Notes under the pieces: generated by a model
What the model was told of the DNA's origin: nothing
What the model saw: only the letters and a program-made list of their open reading frames with translations
The model's database searches: none
Made by a program: the position numbers and the translations under genes
Shown here: positions 11,000-22,107 of the stretch, in pieces
Position numbering within the stretch: the first letter of the stretch is position 1
Layout of the letters: each line of letters opens with the position of its first letter
Assembly (NCBI GenBank): GCA_051453625.1
Contig: JBOZIK010000001.1
Span: forward strand, 210,849,863-210,913,862
Direction of reading: 5' to 3'
DNA length: 64,000 nt
Origin: Welwitschia mirabilis
Lineage: Eukaryota; Gnetophyta; Gnetopsida; Welwitschiales

Positions 11000-12004
11000 A
11001 ATTTTTTAGGTACTTAACCCCTAATATTTAGTAAATTAATTAATGATTAAGACTATCAATACCATACTTGTAATTAAATTATTGTTAATCATGTATTATT
11101 CATTAATTTATAAAATTGTTATTAAGGAGAACTATCTTTTAGTATTTTATTTATAAGTCATATTAAGCTTCCTAGACTTCATTATATCTTAATAGATGAA
11201 ATGATCTCACATTATCATCTAGACTAGTAGAGCCATCAATGTTTTATGACTAAATGGACTTCATGGAAAAAGATAAAAACTAAACAAAATTTAAGGTAAT
11301 AGATTAACCTTATAGTCCAATGCTAAACTAGTTTACAAATATTAAAGAATATATATCTATGTCTTGCTATATAAGAAAATCCATTATTATGAATATCTTA
11401 ATAATAAAAGAAAACCAATTAATATCTTTAGCATTAAGAAAATCTATAAAAACATAACTTGCATTAAGAGCTAGACATTTTTCATTCATCACTTGATTAA
11501 TATTTTAGCTTAGGGTCTATTATCATTAGATTTCTATTCTTCATTCATTCATTAGAACTTTATCATTTTAGATCAAGAATTCTAATGGACATGATAAGAG
11601 CTTATTTTATCATGAGGTTCTAAGCTTCTCTTCTTCCTCTGTAAGTATGAGGAAATGACTAATTCATGTTTCATGTATCATGCTTTTTCCTATATATTGG
11701 TTTATGCTAATTTTGTATCTTCTCTAGTGTTTCATCATTGGTAAATGAATTTTAATCTATGATTAGATTTACTTTACTTTTCTAAATTCAATTTGATTAG
11801 ATTATCAATTATGTAATAAAACTACAAAATATGTAGAGTAAGTAAAGAAATGGAGTAATATTTCAAAAACTAGATTTTAGTTTTCTTATCTTTTCTTAAA
11901 ATGATTATAGATATCTTTTATTGGCTAGCATACTTAACTAGGTTTTACTAGAATTTTCTTTAATATAAGAATATTATCATAGTACTACATATTAGTTTCT
12001 TAGT
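11000..12004 (-). repeat. Probable 3' LTR of Copia A
   Basis: It begins on the minus strand directly after the polypurine tract at 12009-12020 (TTACTAAGAAACTAATATG, plausibly a decayed TGTTAGG start). A TATATAGG box lies near 11690 in the minus sense. The distal boundary could not be placed because no second LTR copy was recognised, so the lower limit is approximate. Confidence 0.4.
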
Positions 12005-12008
12005 AATT

Positions 12009-12020
12009 CCCCCTTCAGTC
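12009..12020 (-). promoter_or_regulatory. Polypurine tract of Copia A
   Basis: The minus strand reads GACTGAAGGGGGAA at this point, downstream of RNase H and immediately before the presumed LTR start. This is the usual form and place for a Copia polypurine tract. Confidence 0.55.
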
Positions 12021-12185
12021 TAGAATTACACTTTATTCTAAGGAAACTAGAGTTCCCAGAAGAAAAATGTTGAAAATGTTACCTACAATAAAATGTCTTT
12101 AAAAGGAGTTGTTATGTAAGAAAGCTACTTCATAGAGAAGTAGTTAAATTCTTACTATAGATTTTATATTAATAAGATGCATGCA

Positions 12186-12338
12186 TTACACATCTTGTAA
12201 TGCTAAGATAAAATGTGCTACACATCCTATTGTACTAGGAGAAAAAGTACTACACATTATATAGAATTCAAAAAAAAATGGAACTACACATTTATAATAT
12301 AAGGAAAAAAGACTTACTACACAACCTATAGTTCAAAG
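12186..12338 (-). repeat. About 33-bp tandem array in Copia A 3' region
   Basis: Five degenerate units begin with (a)ctacacat at roughly 32-34 bp spacing (starts near 12186, 12218, 12250, 12284 and 12317 on the plus strand). Each is followed by an A-rich tail. The array sits between the end of RNase H and the polypurine tract of Copia A. Confidence 0.65.
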
Positions 12339-12429
12339 ATTAAGAATTTCTTTTCTTAGTTACTTTGAAAGTGAAATAAAAGCTAATTCTAATAATAATA
12401 TAAATTACATCAACTTACAATCCATCATA

Positions 12430-14830
12430 TCCTAAATTTAAAATATTAGAACTTTTCTCAATCAAGTGATTTTTTAGAATGCAGTTGTTTGTTCTAGGGT
12501 CAAATAGTATACTAGTATAATAATCTCATGCTATGTAAGTTTCCTAATGTTATGAGTTCCTACACTTAATTTCTTGTCCTATCATGATGCATTGGATTTT
12601 TGCTATGCAAATAGTAGATCATTCATCAATGAATACCTTAGTTGCCTTTGTTTTCTTTAAGTTTAATACTTTTAAAAGTTTTTTTAATCTATTCAGTTTG
12701 TGTACATTCTTTATATTCACTATATAATTTTCTTTCATAGAGGATCATACTATCATTTTTTTATACTTAAATCACCAAGATAAATGTAATGTTCCTAATA
12801 ACATAATATATCTTGATGTTTATAAAAATGTTTTTGAACCTCTTATAAAAACTAAGTTAGAATATGTCTTTAGAATAAACTGAGAGTTTTTCTTATATGT
12901 AAGACCTTAGTCTCTCATATTTTTAAAGTATCTTAATACTCTCATAGTAGCATTCAATGCCTATCTTTTAATGCATGAAGATATCTAGATAAGACACAAA
13001 CCACATATGAGATATTAAGTTTAGTATTAGTAAAATAAGTAATAATATCAAATATTCTTCTATATTTAGTTTTATTTAATAATTTTAAATATTCATTAGT
13101 ACCTATTTTTGCATTATATTCTAAATGTGTAACAACATATTTGACATTTTCTACTATAATTTTTTAAATCAAATCTTCAACATACTCCTTTTAAGTCAAG
13201 AATATTTCATTTTTTCCTAATAAATTTCTAGAATAAGACAAAATCTAGTCAATTCTAGATTATACACTTTAAATGCTTCACTTGAATTAATATTTTTATA
13301 ATTTAAATCTCCTTCATTACTACTAGTTATTAACATATCATCTACATGCATCATTATATATGTATATCTCTCTTCATTAGATTTCATAAATGATATGACA
13401 TCTACATCTTGATAATTATATATTTTAAATCTGTTGGTACATTAATTATAAAATGACTTATTGAGTCTACATACTATCTATTTCATACCTTTCACTTTTA
13501 AACTTTAGGTCATATAATATATGTTTTTCTTTTATACCTACATTAAGGAAGATAGTTTTTATGTTTAACTAGTGAATTTTTTATTCCTTTTGAGCTTTTA
13601 GAGCAATCATAATTATAATGAGAGCCCATTTATCTTTTAGTGATAAGAATTTATGATAGTATAATCTTTTTATTTAACATATGCCTATAGTAACCATCTA
13701 AAGTTTATTTCATTCAAGTGTATTATCCACTTTATACTTATTGTAGAGAATACATTTATTATGTAATATGGTATAACCTAATAAAAGATCAACCAACTTC
13801 CATGTACCATTTTCATAAGCACATCATATTCTTCTTTCTTGAATTGGATTCAGTGATCATGTAGAATGGAATCTTTAAAAGTACTTGGCTTACTATCAAA
13901 CATTAGGTGAAGCTCATCATCATAAAGGAATTCATGTGAGCTTTTTTTAGTTTCAATATTATACTATACATCATTACAAACATCTTTTAAAGTAGACTCT
14001 AATCAAGTAGATAATCTTCATATTTGGGCATTATTAGCATTCATGCTAGAGCAATTTGATGAGTTGCTATTAGAGCCATGATTATATGAGTTAGGAACAT
14101 GAAATTTCTTAATTTCTTTAGGAGATATAGTGGACAAATAATTTGATTAAAATAAACTAATGGACACATATCCCCACTTCACCATAAGACATTGAGCATA
14201 CAATATTTACATGAGATGAGAGGAAGTATGAAGCTTGCAAAGCTATAAATTATTATATGAATTTTCAAAAAAGATAACATCATAAAAGATAATGATCTTA
14301 TAATTGTTGGAAACATTTATGTGATATTATTTTTAATATCCCAAAGATATATTAATGTAATCATGTGTATAAATCTTATTATGATGATTACTAGGAATAT
14401 GATTATATCACATACATTCATACACATAAAAATGTTTATATTTGGCTTGTATCCTTATCATGTTTTAGTAGAATAGATGTTCTTTTTAAAATCATAGTTA
14501 ATATTATTATTAAGATATATAATAGTACTAATAAATTCACTCCACAAACAGGTTTTGCAACCATTAAAGTATGTCATTAAACATGCCATTTCCATTATAG
14601 TGTAATTGAAGCATTAGCATTTTTTCAAATGATGCATACCTTCTAAACCAATAAATTCCTTAAATTTAGTTGATCTATATTCACCATCATTATCAAAGTT
14701 AAAACCCTTAATATTACTGACAATTTTTGTTTTAGTTTTACTTTGAAAATCTTTAAAATACTTAAAGGTAAGAGATCTAGATCCTATAAAGTACACATAA
14801 GCCATACATCAAAAAATATATTTTAAAAAA
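12430..14830 (-). pseudogene. Copia A pol: integrase, RT and RNase H
   Basis: Minus-strand order is integrase, RT, RNase H, which defines Ty1/Copia. A 63-codon open segment (14805-14614) reads AYVYFIGSRSLTFKYFKDF and NFDNDGEYRSTKFKEF, the integrase D-N-G-G-E-Y block. RT begins near 13840 with NGTWKLVDLLLGY and KYKVDNTLE and reaches MHVDDMLITSSN near 13350, the Y-V-D-D box with His for Tyr. RNase H ends with VFIDE and STICIAK…IMIGQE near 12640-12590. Many Trp/Gln stops and frameshifts disable it. The protease and gag side is missing and ends close to the LTR of Copia B at 14981. Confidence 0.85.
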
Positions 14831-14980
14831 AATATGCATATGAATGATGTAAAGTGGTAATATTATTAAATTATAGAAACTAATATAAGATCATATAGAT
14901 CATTATAAATGAGAATAAGATTCTAATCAACATACAACTTACTAGCAGAAAAGTGTTATCACAGTGCCTTATCCATTATA

Positions 14981-16855
14981 TGAGAATCGATTGAACTCAG
15001 CGAGGAGGGGTAAATCAGTTTTACCAAATAAAATTTAAATTAGTAACAAAAATGAAAATTTATAATAATAATACACCTTATCAAGATAATATGGTTTTCA
15101 ACCTGGGTACATCCACACATAGAGGATAACTTTTACTCACACCTTCAATTATTCTTGACCTATAAGAAATAGTGGTTTTATGATGCACCACTAATCTTAC
15201 AACAAATGAAAGTCTCCTTACAAGGTAGTACTTTCTCCTTTTCAAAGGAATAATGGTTTTCAAAGATGCACCATGAATCTTTATAATAGTGAAAATCTCC
15301 TTACAAGATAGCACTATTTTCTCGTAAAGAAATAAGGGTTTCCTAGCTCACCAATAACCTTACATCAAAAAGCGCCTAAAAGCACAATATCAAATGCACA
15401 CCCCTACAAGGGTTTCCTTCCAAGGTATTTGATATTCAAGAAATGAACTTTATAAAAATATTTAATAATAAGATAGTTCATAATGTAAACCAAAAATATA
15501 ATACAATAACAAGCCTAATGGTATTACTTTGATGAAGATTTAAGCTCCTTAATGTTGTTGTTATCATGAATATAAATGAAGTATGTAGAAATGAAGATCC
15601 AGGAGAGAATGATGATAGCAATTCTAGCTCCTTTGTAGTGATGTCTTGATTCTTTATGAGAAGGGCCTTTTACTTGTGCAAGTTTTCTTTTGATCTGATT
15701 GTTGAGAGCCAAGAAATCTCTATATTTTTTTTTGATTAATGAAGTTTTAAAAGTTCTTCTTTAATTTATAACTTTGATGCTTTATGTGATTGAGATACAT
15801 CTAGTTATTTGAGCTTGAAAGATAGCTGTTTGGTTTTGTAACCACTACACTATGAAGAGGAAACATCTAAGCATCAGTGCATAACTTCAGTTTTAATCGA
15901 TGTAGACTTTGGTCCAAGATGTCTTTATTTTTATGTACATCTACCAATAGTTAGACATATTCATCTTATAGAAATCTTTAGCCAACTTATCTAGATTTTG
16001 ATTAAATTTACTCTATACTATTCTTGTGCCTTCATGATCATGAATCCACAATGTATAAGTTGATAACTCACCTAAAGCATAAGATATTAGTTGACATTCA
16101 TTTGTGTCAAGTTTAACTTTTAGCTCAGTTGTCTTAAGTATGGTAGTTATCTTTTAGTGTGTCACTTATTTTCTAGTACATTTAAGACACGTTTATATTT
16201 CCAGACATCTTCACTTAAGACATCTTTAATTTTTTAAATGTCTTTAAATAATTAATTTTTCTATTTGGAATTTGATCCTTTTCATAAGATATTGTCTCTA
16301 AAGATCCATCATGATCTAGTATCTAGTAAGATGATGTTCTCATAGTAACGTGTCCACACAATAATAGAAATATTTAATAAGTGGGATCATAAAAACTAGA
16401 TTTACCAACAATCTTACCCTTTTTGATGATGTTCAAAACTTGGTAAATTTTATTACTAAAATCTCATCTAATTAATTAAAATTAGACATACATATTTTAG
16501 AAGAATTCACATACTTACTAGTTGAAATAATCATATATGATCCTCTTGAATTTAGAAAAATCACATAGATATATACTACTTAAAATGTATATTAAGACAT
16601 ATTGAAAAACTATTTGAGTAATTAATAAGTGATCAAGAAAAATATGTTATAGCATAGAATATATCATGTAGTAAAGTGCTTATGGAATGTACTAAATAAG
16701 AATAAAAATCAAAGCATTAATCATTATAGAAATGCCTAATCAAAATCCATTAATTTATTAAATCTTCTCTTCCTTTTTGGATAGCAGTAAAAAGAAATAT
16801 AGATTCAAGAGTATGATGATTTTCCTACACATGTACATTCTTGACAGTCTAGTAC
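14981..16855 (-). repeat. 3' LTR of Copia B
   Basis: The first ~875 bp (14981-15855) align with 21229-22107, including the shared atacaccttatcaaga-like start region, CACACCCCTA near 15400 and GAGCCAAGAAATCTC near 15705. On the plus strand it starts TGAGAATC, the complement of a CA end. The far edge is inferred from a purine tract read on the minus strand as CTCAGGGGAAG at about 16851-16862. If that is right the LTR is ~1.9 kb, which is long but within the known range for SIRE-like elements. The part beyond 15855 is not confirmed by a second copy. Confidence 0.6.
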
Positions 16856-17189
16856 TTCCCCTGAGTTTTTGCCTTTATAGATTCTAGTTGATGTTTTGTT
16901 GGTTATTTTTAGTTAATAGAATAGTCAAAGATGTCTACTTTTCTTAAGATGTCTTTCTAAAAGACATCTGTAAAAATGAAGATGTCTGTAATAAAATTTC
17001 TAATTTTTTAAAAAGAACTAGGACTAATGTAATCATAATAATAACACTTCAAAAATGAAAAATATCACATGCATAATTAAACTTTAACTAAACTAGCTAC
17101 ATTTGATTTCAATCTCAACTTATAAGATAAATATAATGTGAAGTTGAGAATTTAAGGATATTACCTATTTTCTTATCTAGATAGACAAG

Positions 17190-18840
17190 GCCAAATCCCT
17201 AAGCCCCTATATAATTTTACATATCTTTCAGTACTTAGTGGTTTTATAAAAACATCTATAAGTTGATCATCTATACTAATGTATTACATTATAATATTTT
17301 TATTCTAAACATATTCTTTGAGAAAGTGATATCATATCTCAATATGCTTGATCCTTAAGGGTTGTATAGGATTTTTGAATATATTGATGCACTATTGTTA
17401 TCACAAAAGGTAGAAATGCTATTCATGGAAAGACCAAAATCTTTTAATGTTTACTTCATCAATAGAATTTATACACAAAAACTTCCTACAGTAATATACT
17501 TGGTCTCGACTATAGATAAAGTGGTTTAGTTATTTGAATTTTTTTAACTACTCTAAGATATTAAGCATTAACTAAGAAAAAAATCATGTTCCACTTGTGT
17601 TTCTTCTATCATCCTTGCAATCTATCCAATCTAAATCACAATATCCTACTAGATCAAGGGAGGAGTTGTTTAAGTATTAAAGGCTCTAATTAGTAGTATC
17701 TGTTAAGTAATGAAAAATTCTTTTAATAACTATAATATGTGATTTTGTGGGATTACTTTGATAACATGCATAAATTATTACACTTAACATAATATTAAGT
17801 GAATAGCTATAAGATATAATAAACTACTAATCATACCTTTGTATATCTTTTGATCCACTTTCTTACCATTTTCATCTTTGTCCAGTTTGATGTTCTGATT
17901 CATGGGAGTATCTTTTCCATTGTAAGCTTATGAAAGATATTTGTCTAGAAAATTTTTAATATATTTATCTTGTGAAATAAATAATAAATGTATTTTTATT
18001 TTGTTGCACAACTTGAAGTCCTAAGAAGTTGCTCATTTCTCCTAGAAGACTCATTTTAAATTCATCTTGCATAATCTTACCAAATTTCTTACACAAGAAT
18101 TCATTAGTAGCACCAACAATAATATCATCTACATAAATTTAAATAATAATAAAATCTTTACTATCTTTTCTAATGAATAATGTCACATATGATGTATCTA
18201 TTTTGAGCCTATTTTAAATCAAATGACTTGAGAGTTTTTCATAACAAGACCATAGAGAGACTTCTTAAGTTTGTATACATGATCCAATTTTTGTGAGTCA
18301 ATGAATCCATATAGTTATTTAATGTATACTTCTTCCTAAATATTTCCATTAAGAAATGCAATCTTGACATCCATTTGATAAAGTCTAAAATCTTTCATAT
18401 AAGTAAAAGATAGAAGCATTTTTATTAATTCCATTTAAGCCACAAGAATAAAGGTTTCTTCAAAATCAATTCCTTACTATTGATAGTAACTTTTTTCCAT
18501 TAATATTGATTTATTTCTAACAATATTTTCATGCTCATCTATTTTATTTTTGAAATTTACTTATTGGACATAATTGGTCTGTTAGAAGATCTTAGAGTAA
18601 GTTCTCAAACATTGCATCTTTCAAATTGATTAAGCTCTTCTTGCATAGCAACCATCTAATGTTNNNNNNNNNNNNNNNNNNNNNNNNNNNNNNNNNNNNN
18701 NNNNNNNNNNNNNNNNNNNNNNNNNNNNNNNNNNNNNNNNNNNNNNNNNNNNNNNNNNNNNNNAGATCTTAGAGTAAGTTCTCAAACATTGCATCTTTCA
18801 AATTGATTAAGCTCTTCTTGCATAGCAACCATCTAATGTT
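17190..18840 (-). pseudogene. Copia B reverse transcriptase and RNase H
   Basis: The RT active-site box reads YVDDIIVGATNE near 18140-18105, with both catalytic aspartates intact, followed by CKKFGKIMQDEFKMSLLGEM and FLGLQVVQQ. RNase H follows as DWIDCKDDRRNTSGT near 17600, ETKYITVGSFCV near 17500 and LKDFGLSMNSISTFCDNNSA near 17420, ending near KHIEIRHHF-equivalent wording at 17340. The SIRE-type phrase LKDFGLS is diagnostic. Stops at former Trp/Gln codons break the frame. The 77-bp repeat around the 100-N gap inflates its length. Confidence 0.85.
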
Positions 18841-19239
18841 AATCATTTTTTATTTCCTTGAAATTTTTAGATTCAAATTGAGAGATATAAGTAGCATAAC
18901 TACAAAATTTTCTAATATGATTTTTAGTTTAAATGCCTTCATAAGAATTTCTTATAATTTTGCTAACAGAGTGACTCTTTGTTAGTCTAACCATGATTCA
19001 TAAATTTTCCTTTTTTGATTATTCTTTTGTTTCTTATTTACTATAAGTTTGAACTTAATTCAATATCATATATTTTAATATTTATCATTTCTTCATCTAT
19101 AGGGTTCTGCTATTATACCTCTTGTAACCTTCGAACCACAAAATATTATAGAAAAATTCCTTTGTCAACTTATGAAATAAACTTTTTTAAATTGTTCCTT
19201 TCATTTATAATAAAATGTTTTAAACTAAATGTATAAAAG

Positions 19240-19930
19240 TAATTAACTGATGGTTCTCTACCTGACCATAAGCCATATGAAGTTTTATAAGTAAATCTTC
19301 TAACCAAAAATCTATTGAAAACATAGTAGGCTATATTAATTTCTTCTACCCAAAAATGATATGATACCTTTTGTCATCCATCATTATCCTTACCATTTTA
19401 TTAAGAACTCTATTACCTCTTTTATATACTCCATTTTATTGGGGATTTATTGGAGCAGATAATTAATGTAGAATTTCAAATTATTCATAGAATTCTCTGG
19501 ACTTTACATTTTTGAATTTGGTGCCATTATCACTTCTTATCATTTTGATCCTATATCCCTTTTAATTTTGCAACGTAGTATATAATTTATAAAAAGCATT
19601 AAAAGCTTCATCCTTGTATGCATGGAAGGCTACCCATATAAAATAATAAAGATTATTTATAATTATCAAATAATACCTTTTCTTACCTAAGCTCTCTATA
19701 GATGAAAGACCAATAACATTTAAATGTAAGAGATCTAATAGATGTTTAATAGAGATAATATTTTTCTTACCAAATTTTACTTTTATTTGATTCCATCTCT
19801 AACAAGCTTCACATCTTTGATTATTAATGCTTTTAAACTTGAAAAGTCCTCTTACCATTTCCTTTATAGATAAGATTTTGAGAAGATCTTTGTTCATGTG
19901 AGCAAGCTTCCTATGCCATTGCTCTAATTC
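19240..19930 (-). pseudogene. Copia B integrase
   Basis: The gag-pre-integrase box WHRKLAHMNKDLLKI lies near 19910-19870. It is followed by SINNQRCEAC (zinc-binding HHCC end), LLDLLHLNVIG, the AYKDEAFNAF segment near 19610, IRSDNGTKF near 19545 and a decayed SAPINPQ-SGV-YKRGNRVL block. In an active element it inserts the cDNA into the host genome in the nucleus. The catalytic core is recognisable but has stops. Confidence 0.85.
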
Positions 19931-20149
19931 ATTTATTTTTCTAAGAAAACACTTGATTCCATTGTGTTATATACCTTATAAGATGGTAATGTAAACATTT
20001 AATTTTCTTACTCTAGCAAATAAGACTTTGGTATTATTTTGTTCTCTTATAACACAATCATTTTTTATAAATGTTACAAAAAAATTTGCATCACATAGTT
20101 GAATTACACTTAAGAGATTATGTTACAAACATTCTATAAAAAAATACAA

Positions 20150-20377
20150 CTTTTAGCTTTAGTAAATTTCTCCTTCAATGGTACTAATGCCTTTGATTAA
20201 TGCTTCTGTATTGTCTCTAAAGGTCGCAACTTCCTTGTCTTGTTTCACTAAGGTGATGAAGCTATATTTGTCTTTAGTCATGTATCTTGAGCTTCCACTC
20301 TCAATATACCATGCATGCTTCTTTACTTCTATAAGTGCTATATGAGCTAACAGTACTAGTTTTGATTTTGTATCCAT
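20150..20377 (-). pseudogene. Copia B protease
   Basis: A 72-codon open segment carries WYIESGSSRYMT at residues 24-35, the Copia counterpart of W-Y-L-D-S-G-C-S-R-H-M-T. The catalytic Asp is replaced by Glu. FRDNTEALIKGIST follows, matching the V-T-F-G-D-N…I-G block. It lies directly upstream of the integrase on the same strand, as in gag-protease-integrase polyproteins. Confidence 0.85.
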
Positions 20378-21205
20378 ATTTTTCTTAGTTTATCCTATAC
20401 AAAACACTGTACTATTCTACTTGGCCTTTTGTAATTCTCAGCATAATACTTGATTTTAGATTTCATTGGACATTCTATTAATAATGATCTTTATTATGAC
20501 AATCATAATAGATAATATTGTATGTATACATAAAGTGTTGATACATTGACTTATAGTTCTAATTATTAGGTAAGAAGGTTGAAGTGATTATTGTAGATTC
20601 ACTGTATTTCAAGCTACTTTTGGCATTTAATCATCTATACTATCTAAGAATAGTATTAAAAGTCTCTTTTTCTTAGGTGAATTTCTCATTAATCTTCTTC
20701 AAATTGAATATTTCCTATCTTACAACCTTAATTCATACATTAGTATATTAACCATAGCTTTAAGAGTTGCGTTTTTTGAAGATAATTTATTACTGATATT
20801 CTTTGCTTATTTATAAGCTTCTTCACACATATGAAGTAAATTTTTTATTTTAATACATACCTTTTTTAGTTGAATACACTCTTTAAAAATTATTTCATAC
20901 CTTTCTTGAAGATCCAAACCTATGTCATCTTCACTATTTATTTCATCTTCTTCTCCTATTTCATCTTTTTTCTTGAGAATGTGTCATGGTTATGAGAGTA
21001 GGATAGGTTTCTTTATTAAATAATTTTCTTTCTATTGTGGTCTCTATAAATCTTTCTTCTTCATTTATCCAACCTTGAAAATCAAAATATTGTAAAAACA
21101 TTCATATTTGCATTTTCCTATAGGCATAGTTTGTCCATTTAAAGAGCAGAGGTCTAATAGATGGTACCCCTTCCATAGTTCACTTAAGGAAGTTACTCCT
21201 TTTCA
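20378..21205 (-). pseudogene. Presumed Copia B gag, strongly degraded
   Basis: Positioned between the protease and the PBS, so it should be gag. A CHNKDHY segment near 20490 may be a decayed C-x2-C-x4-H zinc knuckle. The rest (acidic EDEINSEDD-like runs near 20960-20920 on the minus strand, and Lys-rich tracts) is compatible with SIRE Gag but is not diagnostic. Confidence 0.45.
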
Positions 21206-21214
21206 TGAGTACCT

Positions 21215-21226
21215 ACTCTGATATCA
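21215..21226 (-). promoter_or_regulatory. Primer-binding site of Copia B, tRNA-iMet type
   Basis: The minus strand reads TGATATCAGAGT, two changes from TGGTATCAGAGC, and sits two bases inside the LTR edge at 21229. The continuation AGGTACTCATG resembles the bases that often follow the PBS in SIRE-like elements. It fixes both orientation and LTR end. Confidence 0.8.
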
Positions 21227-21228
21227 CT

Positions 21229-22107
21229 TGAAGATCTATTAAACTTAGAGGGAGGAGTGAGTGAATTCTACCAAATAAAATTTAACTAAAAACAAAAATA
21301 AAAATGCATAATAATAATAATAATACATCTTATTGAGATAACATGGTTCCCCAATGTGGTTACATCCACAAACAAAGGGTAGATTCTACTCACACCTCTA
21401 AATATTATTGAACTATAAAAAATAATGGTTTTCTAGTGTAACACAAACCTTAAAATACATAAGAGTCTTCTCATAAGATAGCATTCTCTACCTCTCAATG
21501 AAATAGTGATTTCCACAGGTGCACCATGAATCTTTATAATAGTGAAAGTTTCCTTGTAAAGTATCAGTCTCTTCCTTACAAGGGAATAATGGTTTTCTAG
21601 CTCATCAATAAACTTACATCAAACAAGTACCTAAAAGCACAATATTAAATGCACACCCCTAAAAGGGTCATGTTACAAAGTATTTGATATTTAATAAATG
21701 GACTTTATAGCAATATTCAATAATAGGATAGTCCATAATATAAACCAAAGATACAACACAATAATAAGCCTGATGGTATTGCTTTGATGAAGATTTAAAC
21801 TTCTTGATATTATTTTTATCACAAATATAAATGAGGAATGCAGCAATGAAGATCTAAGAGATAATGATGAGAGTAATGCTAGCTCCTTCACAATGATGCC
21901 TTAATTCTTTATGAAAGTTTTCTTTTACTTGTGTAAGCTTTATTTTGATCCAATCATTGAGAGCCAAGGAATTTCTATATTTTTTATTCATTAATGAAGT
22001 GCTAAAAATTCTTGTTTATTTCATGATGTTAGTTCTTTATATGATTGAGGAAGATCTAGCCATTTAAGCTTGAAAGGTATTTGTTTGATTTTATAACTAC
22101 TACACAA
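21229..22107 (-). repeat. 5' LTR of Copia B (truncated)
   Basis: Matches 14981-15855 in order and spacing. Similarity stops abruptly after ctactacacaatgaa near 22107, where the other copy continues into gaggaaacatc. It is therefore truncated at its outer (U3) end relative to the longer 3' LTR. No target-site duplication was visible. Confidence 0.7.

Larger units (their letters stand above)
14981..22107 (-). mobile_element. SIRE-like Copia retrotransposon (Copia B)
   Basis: Two direct repeats (14981-15855 and 21229-22107) with matching sequence flank a minus-strand Copia interior. It contains a PBS, degraded gag, protease, integrase, RT and RNase H, and then a purine tract near 16856. Order and motif wording fit the SIRE/Maximus branch of plant Copia. 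The left LTR edge abuts the integrase remnant of Copia A, suggesting nested insertion, although I could not find a target-site duplication. A 100-N gap (18664-18763) has about 77 bp repeated on both sides. Confidence 0.8.
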
